From Lysinibacillus sphaericus (GTDB lineage Bacteria > Bacillota > Bacilli > Bacillales_A > Planococcaceae): 64,000 bases of DNA. A program made the position numbers and the translations under genes. The notes under the pieces are model-generated. The model did no database searches and was not told where the DNA came from. It saw only the letters and a program-made list of their open reading frames with translations. The stretch's first letter is position 1. Every line of letters starts with the position of its first letter. Below, piece by piece: positions 1 through 8,548 of this stretch. The stretch lies in assembly GCF_006864135.1 (NCBI RefSeq), contig NZ_SADV01000021.1, positions 1-64,000 on the forward strand. Direction: 5' to 3'.

Positions 1-75
1 CGTTAGAATTCAGGACTCAAGCCGCTTAATACATTTTTTATTATTTCCACTGTCTACTTGACGGGGTGCAGTTCA
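1..75 (+). mobile_element. right end of an IS3-family insertion sequence
   Basis: The first bases read in frame as the tail LEFRTQAA followed by TAA (27-29). This is the usual C-terminus of IS3/IS150-type OrfB transposases. About 20 bp further on, positions 51-75 carry a terminal sequence beginning TGTCTACTTGACGGGG, typical of the inverted repeat of this IS family. The rest of the element lies outside the window. The family call rests on recalled IS3 ends, so it is moderately sure. Confidence 0.55.
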
Positions 76-84
76 TTGAGTACC

Positions 85-190
85 TGGGTTTTTCGCTGTT
101 TGTAATGGCTAAACTGGCAATGATAATTTTCAGTCCTTCAAAATCACCGCCAGTCAATATGCCTAGAAGCGACTGATCTATTAGATTTTT
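85..190 (-). pseudogene. short coding-like remnant next to the IS end
   Basis: On the minus strand about 35 codons read openly (AVDKNLIDQSLLGILTGG and onwards) between a stop near 190 and the IS boundary near 75-85. It looks like a piece of a gene cut by the insertion sequence. I do not recognise the family. It could be a chance open stretch. Confidence 0.25.
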
Positions 191-230
191 ATCTACAGCT
201 TATTTAGTAGCCACTTTAATTCATTCCTTG

Positions 231-1514
231 TTAACATTGTCCTAGAACTTCTTCTTCCCCTACCTCCCCCTCTTTTTCTAACATTTCTCCTTTAGTATCG
301 TTTTCAAAAGTATCATACATTTTCTCTTTAATGAATAGTGCAGGAATTAACCCCATGAATGCATAAGAAATACCTAACACAGCTAGTCCAAATCCAATGG
401 ATTGTGAAGTAGCGATAATTCCAATAAGGATTGGAGCTATAGCTGCACCGATTCTTCCCGTATTATAAGCCGCACCTACAGCGGTTCCTCTAATATGAGT
501 CGGGAAGCTTTCACTTAAATAAGTAGCATTTACACCATACGGCGCTCCATATACGAAACCTAGAACAGTCATTAAAACAATGATGTTACCTGGTGATTGA
601 TAAAAATATATGACTGGTAGCATGACCGCTGTAGATAATCCGGCTATCACGAAAACCCAACGACGACCAATTACATTGGCAACCCAACCAGCAAGTGCTT
701 TACCAAAAATCGATGCTGTATATGTTCCAATTAAATATCCTGTCATTTCTTTGAAATTAAAGCCTAATTCTTTAACTATATACGTCGGTAACCAAGTACC
801 TACTCCGTAATATCCGAATTGCAATAAGGAAGAAGTTAATATCCAAAATAGAAAGATTGTAAAAACTTTCCTATCCCTAAACAACGCAAGCCATTCATTT
901 GATTTCTTTACTTTTGATGTCTTATCTTGTTTTTTAGCCAATCTCCAGCCAGTAGGTTCAGGTACTTTTACTCGAATATAGATCGCCACAACAACCGGGA
1001 AGATTGATAGTAAGAATAATGGTCTCCAACCAAATTCAGGTAGAATCGCGCCCGCTAATAAAACCGCGACTAAATATCCTAATGAATAGGAAGAACCTAA
1101 TACGCCCATAATAGTTGCTCTATTTTTAACTTTTACATATTCAGCCATTAACATTGTGGCTAATGAATATTCAGCTCCCATACCAATTGCTGATATGAAA
1201 CGAACAATAATAAATTGTTCATATGTTTGTACAAAAGCTAAGAGAGCCGTTCCAACTGAGAATAATATCATCATATAGGTCATCATTTTAACACGGCCAA
1301 AGCGATCAGATAACCAACCGCCTAGAATTCCACCAAGTGCCATCCCTAATAGCGAGAATGTACTGATCCAACCAGCAGCCTTCGTATCTAAGACGAATTC
1401 GTCAATTAGGCTCGGCATAACTAATGACAACATTTGGATATCCATACCATCAACTGTTAAACCTATAAAACTAGCTACAAATACAATTTTCCATAGATTT
1501 GAGTTTTTTTCCAT
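231..1514 (-). CDS. MFS transporter, aromatic acid:H+ symporter-like
   Basis: A 427-residue major facilitator protein with about twelve membrane segments. The N-terminal DGMD motif in the first helix and the loop motif GWLSDRFGR are typical of the aromatic-acid/H+ symporter branch, which imports benzoates, muconate or similar carboxylates across the cytoplasmic membrane. The true substrate cannot be read from sequence. The start at ATG 1514 is preferred over GTG 1517 because AAGGAG lies about 7 bases upstream. It stands alone, about 31 kb from the phenylacetate cluster, so a link to that pathway is only a possibility. Confidence 0.8.
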   Translation of the reverse strand: MEKNSNLWKIVFVASFIGLTVDGMDIQMLSLVMPSLIDEFVLDTKAAGWISTFSLLGMALGGILGGWLSDRFGRVKMMTYMMILFSVGTALLAFVQTYEQFIIVRFISAIGMGAEYSLATMLMAEYVKVKNRATIMGVLGSSYSLGYLVAVLLAGAILPEFGWRPLFLLSIFPVVVAIYIRVKVPEPTGWRLAKKQDKTSKVKKSNEWLALFRDRKVFTIFLFWILTSSLLQFGYYGVGTWLPTYIVKELGFNFKEMTGYLIGTYTASIFGKALAGWVANVIGRRWVFVIAGLSTAVMLPVIYFYQSPGNIIVLMTVLGFVYGAPYGVNATYLSESFPTHIRGTAVGAAYNTGRIGAAIAPILIGIIATSQSIGFGLAVLGISYAFMGLIPALFIKEKMYDTFENDTKGEMLEKEGEVGEEEVLGQC

Positions 1515-1517
1515 CAC

Positions 1518-1975
1518 ATATCTCCTTCCGCATCCCTAGATTGTTTTGAAAGAATTATCTGCAAGCAAAATGAAGATAATGCATAGAATGTTTTGGCGAA
1601 AAAAGGTATAACAGTATTGTTTTCTAGTTTAGAATTTCTATCATAGAGGTGGAACATTGTTTTGAAGATTGAACATTTCCTACTTGTTTAACCCCGAATG
1701 ATAATTATTAATTTATTTGGAAACTAACGACACCAAAACAATTTATACGGTATGTATTACCTCCCCTTTTAATAATTATACATTTTATCGAATAGTTTTC
1801 AAACAATTTGAAATATTAAGTTTTATATAAGCGGATAGCAATCACTTTAATCTTATAAAGGGATTGCTAATGGAAAAAGTATTCTTATGTCACGAATGCT
1901 TTCGCCAGTTAGCTATAACATCTGTTATATAATAAAAGCCCTCCACACTCATCTGTGGAGGGCATTATGTTAATC
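1518..1975. other. gap without a gene, upstream of the MFS gene
   Basis: AT-rich DNA. It should hold the MFS promoter and, near its right end, the minus-strand terminator at 1931-1963. I see no open reading frame worth calling. Confidence 0.5.
1931..1963 (-). terminator. intrinsic terminator
   Basis: A 10-bp perfect stem, GCCCTCCACA with TGTGGAGGGC, and a 6-base loop. On the minus strand it is followed by TTTTATT, so it ends the transcript of the broken gene at 1976-2250. Confidence 0.75.
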
Positions 1976-2250
1976 CTACTCAGTTAAAATCTCTCGTAAA
2001 ACGTCCCAATACATACCGTCAAAAACTAAACTTTCAAAATCGGATCGCTCTACTATATTCCAAATTTGTTTTCAATACATTACATAGTAAATTTCACGTA
2101 GCAATAATCGTTATTTTGTTCTACTTCAACATTATCTACACCTTTAGTAAGGGATAAGTAATGTGGTGCAAATTCATAGGCTTCTTTTAGATTGGTTGTA
2201 AAAAAAGTGTCATTTCTTATTACACTTAATTTAAATACACCGCCTTTCAT
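1976..2250 (-). pseudogene. small hypothetical gene with a stop and a frameshift
   Basis: From ATG 2250 the frame gives MKGGVFKLSVIRND and so on for 56 codons, then TAA at 2080-2082. A second open stretch in another frame follows and ends at TAG 1976-1978 (ERSDFESLVFDGMYWDVLRE). Joining the two needs one lost base near an A run and reading through the TAA, giving a protein of about 91 residues. A terminator follows immediately. The family is not recognised. It could also be a real 56-residue gene. Confidence 0.5.
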
Positions 2251-2547
2251 CTACTTTCTCGATAAAAAGAATGATTTCCTTCTATTTAAACTATAAAATA
2301 ACGCTATGGTAATGATTTAAAAAATTGCTTTAAAAGAAACATAATTATGCATTTCATAGCAACCATTATTGTAAATATAAAACAATAATGGATTGTTTTT
2401 TCACAAATATAATAGTATTATTTAGTCGAGGTCATTAATCCTATTGTTTTACATCAATTAACAATAATAGAGGAAAATCCACTTATATCACTATTGTTAG
2501 TATTATTTCATTATCAAACAATAAAAATAATTTTAGGAGGAACATTT
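2251..2547 (+). other. leader region of the Excalibur gene with AT-rich repeats
   Basis: The stretch holds several repeats of CAATAATGG/CCATTATTG. One pair, around 2361-2390, forms a 10-bp inverted repeat followed by ATTGTTTTTT, which could act as a terminator or attenuator. No gene is seen apart from the one that begins at 2548. Confidence 0.35.
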
Positions 2548-2811
2548 ATGAAAAAATTAGCTACTTCAATTATCGCAGGTGCATTATTAATCGGTGGAAC
2601 AATGAGTATCCCAACACCAACAGAGGCTGCAGCGAAAACATACAAAAATTGTAAAGAGTTAAATAAGGACTACAAAGGTGGCGTTGCTAAAGATGCCAAT
2701 GTAAAAAATAAAGGTGGAAAAACAAAATACGCACCTTTTGTATCAGCTGAACTATATAAAGAAAATGCTTCGAAAGATCGTGACAAAGATGGTATTGCTT
2801 GCGAGAGATAA
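2548..2811 (+). CDS. secreted Excalibur calcium-binding domain protein
   Basis: An 87-residue protein. Residues 1-26 form a signal peptide (MKKLATSIIAGALLIGG, ending near PTEA). The C-terminal half is an Excalibur domain with a first cysteine in YKNCKEL and the closing DRDKDGIACE, the calcium-loop-like signature (DxDxDGxxCE) of the family. Such domains occur on extracellular nucleases and surface proteins; the small stand-alone form has no known reaction. ATG 2548 is chosen over the upstream TTG because TTAGGAGG sits 7 bases before it and it begins the signal peptide. Confidence 0.85.
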   Translation: MKKLATSIIAGALLIGGTMSIPTPTEAAAKTYKNCKELNKDYKGGVAKDANVKNKGGKTKYAPFVSAELYKENASKDRDKDGIACER

Positions 2812-2918
2812 AGTTGTCATTCTGTTAAGGTGAATATCTTAAATTCACTGCCCTACTTGATGATCAATCCTCAAAACATTAATAGAATTCTCTTCATTAT
2901 TATGAGATTGAAGGTTAA

Positions 2919-2944
2919 AAAGCACAGAGAGTTCTGTGCTTTTA
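2919..2944. terminator. bidirectional intrinsic terminator
   Basis: Stem AGCACAGA/TCTGTGCT with a 4-base loop, flanked by A and T runs on both sides. It lies between the Excalibur gene (+) and the small membrane protein gene (-) and can serve both. Confidence 0.7.
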
Positions 2945-2971
2945 ATGTGTCATTATTCCGCAATCTGATCG

Positions 2972-3172
2972 TTAGCTGAGTAAATTGGTAATATAATTTC
3001 CGTTAAAAAATAAGACTAAGTCTCCAATTGCCCCAATACAAAAAAATATAAAATAATAACTTGCAATCGTCACCTTTTTGTTAAATATTTCCTTGAGCGC
3101 TTGTATAAACAATTCGTCAAACTTAAACCAACTTAATATCCAACTCGTTAAAAGAAAACTGATAATCATCAT
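2972..3172 (-). CDS. small membrane protein, unknown
   Basis: 66 residues with two hydrophobic segments, roughly residues 1-20 and 38-60, separated by a charged loop (KEIFNKK). A purine-rich stretch with GGGGGGAG and AAAGGAA precedes the start; ATG 3169 is equally possible. No family recognised. It lies 66 bases downstream of the methyltransferase gene on the same strand and may be co-transcribed with it. Confidence 0.5.
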   Translation of the reverse strand: MMIISFLLTSWILSWFKFDELFIQALKEIFNKKVTIASYYFIFFCIGAIGDLVLFFNGNYITNLLS

Positions 3173-3238
3173 TTCCTTTTTCTCCCCCCCTGTTAAATGA
3201 ACCTTTAAGTAAATACATCTTTTCTGTTTATTGATTTC

Positions 3239-3916
3239 TTAAATCTTTTGCACAACAACAGCTTTAGAAAACGGAAATGTATAAAAAAATTGCTTTATTT
3301 CAACGCGATTGGAGACTGAATTCAATATATGAATGTATTCAGCAGTTTTACTGAAATCAGAAATGACTAATCGACCATTTGGCCTTAAAACTCGCCACAT
3401 TTCAAGAATTGCCTTCCTTCTTCCTTCTACACTTTTAATGTTATGGACTACGAAATTTGAGACAACAACATCGAAACTACCATCCGAAAATGGAAGTTCC
3501 CGGGCGTCAGCATCCACGATGTCGATTTCTGCCACACTTTCAGCAATCATATTAGCTCGTAGTTTAGCTTTCCCATTCCCTCCCAAATCCCATTTTGACC
3601 AAACATCAACGGCTGTCACCTTACAACCCCTTTGAGATGCGGAAATAGCTAAAAGTCCACGACCTGTACCCACATCAAGAAGTTCATCACCTGATTTAGC
3701 TTGTGCAAGACTCAAAATCACTTCTCTGTGTGCGATTTTGATTGTTGTTGAGTATGTAAACATCCAAAGGCCCGTCACAAGACAAATCAAACCATAGCTC
3801 AATACAAATCCATTGGCTGAACCAAACACACCCGATAACGTAAATATTAGCCCGATAATAATTAAATTGGCAACCCAAAATGGAGCGTCAACCCCATATC
3901 GCATGGTAATTTTCAT
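3239..3916 (-). CDS. membrane-anchored class I SAM-dependent methyltransferase
   Basis: 225 residues. Two membrane helices occupy about residues 14-58, then a Rossmann methyltransferase domain with motif I LLDVGTGRGLLA (glycine-rich SAM loop), an acidic residue ending strand 2 (VDVW), and motifs resembling VDADARELPF and VVSNFVVHNI. This layout (two helices then a Methyltransf_11-type domain) is common in Bacillales proteins of unknown substrate. The start has AAGGTC upstream. Confidence 0.75.
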   Translation of the reverse strand: MKITMRYGVDAPFWVANLIIIGLIFTLSGVFGSANGFVLSYGLICLVTGLWMFTYSTTIKIAHREVILSLAQAKSGDELLDVGTGRGLLAISASQRGCKVTAVDVWSKWDLGGNGKAKLRANMIAESVAEIDIVDADARELPFSDGSFDVVVSNFVVHNIKSVEGRRKAILEMWRVLRPNGRLVISDFSKTAEYIHILNSVSNRVEIKQFFYTFPFSKAVVVQKI

Positions 3917-4153
3917 TTATCTTGACCTTCTTGTGTTTTTAATAAAATGAACGTTTTGTTGCATACTGAATTTTTTCCACATTATAACATTAATGCCTTT
4001 TTATTCGAAATGGATTTCTTGTATAAGCCTTTAGCATATTCGTTCAGTGACGATTTCATAATTCTATAAGTAGTTTATGTTCATTAGAGTTAATTCGATA
4101 TTCTTAAAATTTATCTGTTTACTTCTCAAAAAACTAAATTTGGGAACAAAAAT

Positions 4154-4207
4154 AGGATAAATGTTGCTGATTGCTTGCTCAATTGCAAAATCAGCTTCAT
4201 TTATCCT
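4154..4207 (-). terminator. long hairpin terminator after the DUF2278 gene
   Basis: Arms AGGATAAATG and CATTTATCCT enclose a second nested pair, GCTGATT/AATCAGC. On the minus strand ATTTTTGTT follows. It sits about 80 bases beyond the stop at 4290. The rest of the gap 3917-4289 shows nothing else. Confidence 0.6.
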
Positions 4208-4289
4208 CTACAAACATTGATATATCAATGTTTCTATTCTATTAAGTAACCTAAAATGATGTAATACTGTTTATACTCCATTAGATTTT

Positions 4290-5003
4290 TTACATTTCTA
4301 TGACTGATTTTCTATTTGTATGGTTGCATACACTAACTGGCTTAGTTGCATGTCCATTGTCATCTGTACACCAAGACTGCGATTGGAATGCGAGGAATAT
4401 ACCAACCCATCTATTTTCTTTTTCAAAATGAATGAATACACCACCATCTTGCCATATCCCATCGTCTTTTCTAAAATCCCTACTATTTCCTTGATTCATA
4501 TGAATATCATGAATGCCTCTACCTGGAGAAAAACCGAAATATTTATCTTTTTCATCTTCAGTTTTAAATTTTTCTCCGTAAGCATAAACTGTCGCTTTTT
4601 TAGCCATAGCCTCTTGCATATATTTATTAACTTTTTCATTCAAGTCATTGTCTGGACCATTTTTTGTTGCAGGGAGAGGAATCATTTTTTGGGGATCAAA
4701 TAAGCCACCACGAATATAATCTAATGCAATTTCACGATTTCCATTAGTAACTTCTGTAAATCCTTCTTCGTAATTTGGAATAATAGTTATTTGTTTAGAG
4801 TTAAAATCTTCACTAACAAAATATAGGACTTCTGAAGGCTTTACCTTAGAGGCAACATTGATCGCAATCCTATAATTCTCCTCACTTTTATCCTTCTTTG
4901 TTGCTCGAATATGCACTTCGTAATGAGGCGTCTTATCATATGAATCCACAGGTCTAACGTCAACAACTTTACCTTTTAGCACTCCGTATTTGAATAAGGG
5001 CAT
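4290..5003 (-). CDS. DUF2278 (YukJ-like) protein
   Basis: 237 residues. The N-terminus MPLFKYGVLKGKVVD and the central motif DIHMNQGN are characteristic of the DUF2278/YukJ family, soluble proteins of unknown role found in many bacilli. The start is well supported by TAGGAGG about 9 bases upstream. It is monocistronic by spacing, with a terminator about 80 bases downstream. Confidence 0.8.
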   Translation of the reverse strand: MPLFKYGVLKGKVVDVRPVDSYDKTPHYEVHIRATKKDKSEENYRIAINVASKVKPSEVLYFVSEDFNSKQITIIPNYEEGFTEVTNGNREIALDYIRGGLFDPQKMIPLPATKNGPDNDLNEKVNKYMQEAMAKKATVYAYGEKFKTEDEKDKYFGFSPGRGIHDIHMNQGNSRDFRKDDGIWQDGGVFIHFEKENRWVGIFLAFQSQSWCTDDNGHATKPVSVCNHTNRKSVIEM

Positions 5004-5092
5004 GAACTATTACCTCCTATAAAGTTATGCTAATAAAACTTTATACCAAGATTAAGTACATCGTAATAATTGCTTGACTCTTGGAAGCATCA

Positions 5093-6217
5093 TTAGTTAA
5101 ATACAAGCTCAAACTTTCTATTCGTATAATCAATCACCATACGCCCATCCTTAGCAATATCACTACCAAAAACACCATCTAGCTTGAAAAAAGTAGCAAG
5201 GTCTGTCAACATCTCTCTCACGTTGTGTAAGTTGATCGATTGATTGTCATTCAGATTAACAATTAAACTTTCTATACTGTCTAATTCTTTTTCTTTTACA
5301 TCACCGAAGCCTCCAGAATGTATCATCTTTTTGCCATTTTAAGATCAACAATTTTCGATAGGAGCGGTTGTCCAAAATGGGTTTTATTTGCACCTGTATC
5401 CAAACCGAAATACAACGGAACTTGATTCTGACCTTTCACTTTCAAAATCGGATACCCACAGAAGAAAAGGTTGTTCTCCACATCATCTTTTCGTTGCGGT
5501 TTCTGAATTATTACCTGTTTTCGTCCATAGTCGATTTCCAGTAAAATATGTTGTATGATATCCCATCCGATAATACCGTCTACCTGCATTATTTGATTTT
5601 GAATCATTAATAAATCATTCGCCAACACCAATGTAGGCTGATTAAAAATCGTTAGACCCTGTATGATAATGGAGTCGATGAAGGCCAAATCGGCACTAAA
5701 ATTTTGGTTTGTTGAATTTCCAACCTCCAATTCTTGTTCTTTCACAATGTTAATGTTACAGTCACTTACTAAAGCATTTGAGATGACCGTCATCCCTGCT
5801 CCAGTATCTAACCAAAAGCTTTTCTTACTTCCATTAATCTTTACATCAACCGTTGGAGAGCCGGAGTCATTGGAATACGTATTTCATCGTTTAAGAAGGA
5901 GAACGTTGTTTGTTCAGACTTCCTGCAAGCTTTCGCAATTAAACGATTGCTTTGATCAATGCTTTGATCATCAAGAAGGCCGAGTATCTCTAATTGTTTC
6001 CATTCGGATTTCATAAAATATAGCTCAAATAAAATCTTGGCACAGCTACTTCGCAATGAAACATCATGAGACTCACAATACAGATTCTTTAAAATTTCTG
6101 TAGCCAGACATTCTTTTCCTTCTGTAATGAATGTTAAAGTAGAGGCAAATTTTTTTCTTCATCATTCATTTCTAATGTTGTAAAATCAAACATCTCCATT
6201 TTGTCTATAACTTTCAA
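5093..6217 (-). pseudogene. retropepsin-like aspartic protease gene broken by three frameshifts
   Basis: Four segments in shifted frames together make one protein of about 375 residues. The first starts at TTG 6217 with GGGAGG upstream, then 6056-5841, 5793-5323 and 5326-5093. Two aspartyl-protease-type motifs are visible: FWLDTGAGMTVIS and GLDTGANKTHFG. Each break is explained by a single missing base: one in a seven-A run near 6150, one near 5867, one in a five-A run near 5328. The intact protein would resemble bacterial retropepsin-like (pepsin/retropepsin clan) proteins. Three independent lesions argue for decay, but homopolymer sequencing error is possible. Confidence 0.7.
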
Positions 6218-6478
6218 TTTATCCCTCCCACAAATAATTTATTTTTCCTTATTACTTCTATAAACTTCCAATAAATCCTTCTACTTCAACTAAACTTCAT
6301 CGCTAGTTGAAGTATCAAATCTTTTCGAAAAACTAAAAAGAAGCAGCCTTTCGACTACTTCCACACCTGATTCAACATTTTGTTTCCGACTCTAAATATT
6401 GTTGTACTCGAAAGCTTCATATGCATACTAATTGCTCACACAACTAAAACTTATAATAAGTGGTAAAACCCATACAGA

Positions 6479-6515
6479 ACTGTAGCCTGTGACCACGCTA
6501 CAGCTTTTTATTTTT
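6479..6515 (+). terminator. hairpin CTGTAG/CTACAG with T-run (R3 copy 1)
   Basis: A 6-bp stem with a loop of about 12 bases, followed by CTTTTTATTTTT. A very similar hairpin occurs at 20925-20956. A TATAAT-like hexamer lies near 6452, so a transcript of about 55 nt ending here is conceivable. No gene precedes it on this strand. Confidence 0.45.
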
Positions 6516-6590
6516 AATTTAGCCTTACACCTCCGAATCTTACTAACGGTCACTCCTACCCCTAGTGACCCTTTATATAATTTCCAAAAA
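6516..6590 (+). repeat. R2 element copy 1 (anti-SD motif plus hairpin), 5'-truncated
   Basis: Contains TTTAGCCTTACACCTCCGAA followed by the hairpin GGTCACT...AGTGACC and T-rich DNA. It is almost identical to copy 2 at 8021-8105 but lacks the left arm of the AAAGCTAA palindrome. Confidence 0.7.
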
Positions 6591-6751
6591 CCAATATCAT
6601 TCCTTCGAACAAATCTATTTAATAATCAAAAAGTGATGACCTATAACCAACACCAACCATTTGCAAACTACTTTACAAGAGCAATTTACTTCAAAAACGT
6701 CTAAAAAAATTTGTTGATTTTTCCCGTTTTTTGTTTTATATTTACAATATC

Positions 6752-6790
6752 CATGTGCTGTTTAACAGGTAACTGTTAGGCAGCTTTTTA
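6752..6790 (+). terminator. intrinsic terminator-like hairpin
   Basis: Paired GCTG/CAGC and TAACA/TGTTA around a 6-base loop, followed by TTTTTAATT. No coding gene lies upstream on the plus strand. Confidence 0.4.
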
Positions 6791-6791
6791 A

Positions 6792-6932
6792 TTACCAGCA
6801 TGCAATAATTACTGATATACCAATAACTATAATGAGTGACTCACCTATTACACAAAATCCTTTATGTTTTTGATCCCCGCCATCATCTGACATATAAAGA
6901 TCATTCACTAACCGTTTCAGCCTCTGAATCAT
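6792..6932 (-). CDS. possible 46-residue small membrane protein
   Basis: Begins MIQRLKRLVNDLYM, has a charged middle (SDDGGDQKHK) and ends in one hydrophobic segment (ESLIIVIGISVIIACW). The amphipathic N-terminus plus C-terminal helix looks protein-like. The ribosome binding site is weak (GGATAAGTG) and no family is recognised, so it may be chance. Confidence 0.25.
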   Translation of the reverse strand: MIQRLKRLVNDLYMSDDGGDQKHKGFCVIGESLIIVIGISVIIACW

Positions 6933-7054
6933 CACTTATCCAGCTAATACCAAGCGTTCATGCAACGGCAACTTTTTTGAACATTTGGCACCTCTACCTG
7001 TTACAGTCCATTAATAATACTATCCACTTCTATGTACTCAATTTTCTGACTTAT

Positions 7055-7227
7055 CTATAGTCGTTCTAAACTTTGAATAATATCGTATGCTCTTTTAATG
7101 GCTACATCATAATTTTTCAAAACCACATTTGTTTCCCTTGCTCCGATAGCTTCGTAGATTGCCTTGCAATGCTTGTTAGTCGTTAATACACGCCGTTGTC
7201 ATGGCCGAATGTTTGTAATTGACTCAT
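7055..7227 (-). pseudogene. remnant of a phage antirepressor-like (ORF6N-type) gene
   Basis: AGGAGGTTGTAAC precedes an ATG that reads MSQLQTFGHDN. After a frameshift the text continues RVLTTNKHCKAIYEAIGA and ends SLERL-stop. The MSQLQTF...RVLTT start resembles the beginning of ORF6N-domain phage antirepressors, but most of the domain is missing. With the other phage-like fragments in the window it suggests old prophage debris. The identification is tentative. Confidence 0.4.
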
Positions 7228-7294
7228 GTTACAACCTCCTGAAAATTATCTAAAGTAATTCGTGGAATATTGACAAATAAAGGAGTTGTTATTA

Positions 7295-7912
7295 GTGTCT
7301 TCAAAAAAAGTTTCTATCGGTCTTACACAATTTACAGACTTTACTTTCAAAGGTGTTACAGGTAAAACTTCAATGGTTAGACAAATAAAATATCAAGATG
7401 AATACAATCCCGCTTTTGATTACTGGAAACCGTTACGGGATGGTATCCGAAAATTTCATGAGAACGAATTTAGTAACGATTACCTGCTTTCTGTAGCTAA
7501 CAAAGTTGCTCAAGCTAAACAAAAAAATTACCTGGAAGCAGTCAAAGCACATTTGAAATTTATTAAAAATAAAAAAATTGAATGGTTTGACCCAGGCAAA
7601 TCCAATTGGTATAGCGAATATTTATCTGTCCGTTCATCGCCAGAACTAGGATTAAAGATTGATGGTGTTTCACACTTAATCAAGTTATATTTCAAAGGGA
7701 AGGACGAACGAATTGATAAAAATAAATGCCGCTCATCTTTGACACTCTTAAAACAATCCGATTTCACCATTGAGCATTCTACTGATATAAAGCCGGCAAT
7801 TTTAAATGTCCAAAAAGGTAGGTTAATTTCAGATGAACCCTCTACTGAGGACCATCTAATTGCACTTGAATCCGAAGCAGCACAATTTATGATTATTTGG
7901 AATAAAATTTAA
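7295..7912 (+). CDS. hypothetical protein, 205 residues
   Basis: Starts at GTG 7295, 9 bases after AAAGGAG; the TTG at 7286 is too close to that site. The protein is soluble, lysine-rich and aromatic (DYWKPLRDGIRKFHEN, KNKKIEWFDPGKSNWY), with no membrane segment. I do not recognise it. The phage remnant at 7055-7227 diverges from it just upstream, so a mobile origin is possible. Confidence 0.65.
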   Translation: MSSKKVSIGLTQFTDFTFKGVTGKTSMVRQIKYQDEYNPAFDYWKPLRDGIRKFHENEFSNDYLLSVANKVAQAKQKNYLEAVKAHLKFIKNKKIEWFDPGKSNWYSEYLSVRSSPELGLKIDGVSHLIKLYFKGKDERIDKNKCRSSLTLLKQSDFTIEHSTDIKPAILNVQKGRLISDEPSTEDHLIALESEAAQFMIIWNKI

Positions 7913-8020
7913 TCAAATTCGAGCCCCTTATATCAGAAGATATTTTTCCACCTAACCCTATAATTAAAAATCTATTTTACAGGCTATGAACTATACAAAA
8001 AAACTATTTTGTCATATTAA

Positions 8021-8105
8021 TAGTAATGTAAAGCTAATTTAGCCTTACACCTCCGAATCTTGTTACTAAGGGTCACTCCTATCCCAAGTGACCCTTTTTA
8101 TAGTT
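8021..8105 (+). repeat. R2 element copy 2
   Basis: Reads TAATGTAAAGCTAATTTAGC (palindrome GCTAA-T-TTAGC), then CTTACACCTCC, then the hairpin GGGTCACT...AGTGACCC and a T run. It is a full-length copy with close relatives at 48785-48873 and 54208-54290. Confidence 0.75.
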
Positions 8106-8213
8106 TCTTCCCTCATATCGTGCAATAATTGATGCAATCCATATTTTCAAATATCTACTAATTATGTTATCCTTTTATAAGTTCTTAATCTAAATATTAG
8201 GAGTTACTAGGCA

Positions 8214-8411
8214 ATGAAAACACATTCGACACTTGGGTATATCATATTAATTTTAGGCATCATGTTATTTTCAAACGGGTTGAGCAGATTATCTGGTTCC
8301 TTCGGATACAGTTCATTAATTCCAAATAAATCTGTTGCACTACTATACATTTCTATAGGGCTTTCTGTAATGTTCATTTCATACTTTATAAAACCCCAAA
8401 AAAATCAATAA
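8214..8411 (+). CDS. small membrane protein, unknown
   Basis: 65 residues with two hydrophobic helices (about residues 8-24 and 39-58) and a short lysine-rich tail (KPQKNQ). AGGAG lies about 10 bases before the ATG. No family recognised. It is isolated between an R2 repeat and a GNAT gene. Confidence 0.6.
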   Translation: MKTHSTLGYIILILGIMLFSNGLSRLSGSFGYSSLIPNKSVALLYISIGLSVMFISYFIKPQKNQ

Positions 8412-8548
8412 TTTTACTGAACAATATTTTTCTCTTTACCGATGCTCCTTAATTATAAGTCGCTTTACTTTTAGTATTTCCAACTTTATGAATAAAACGG
8501 AGTATAAGTTCAATGTTTTCATAAAAATGATGAATCGGAGGAATGATA

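Noticed and set aside
6489..6704. 71-residue plus-strand frame
   Set aside because: It runs through the R3 hairpin and the R2 repeat and has no ribosome site.
6836..7060. 74-residue plus-strand frame
   Set aside because: No ribosome site and no protein-like composition; overlaps the possible minus-strand 46-residue gene.
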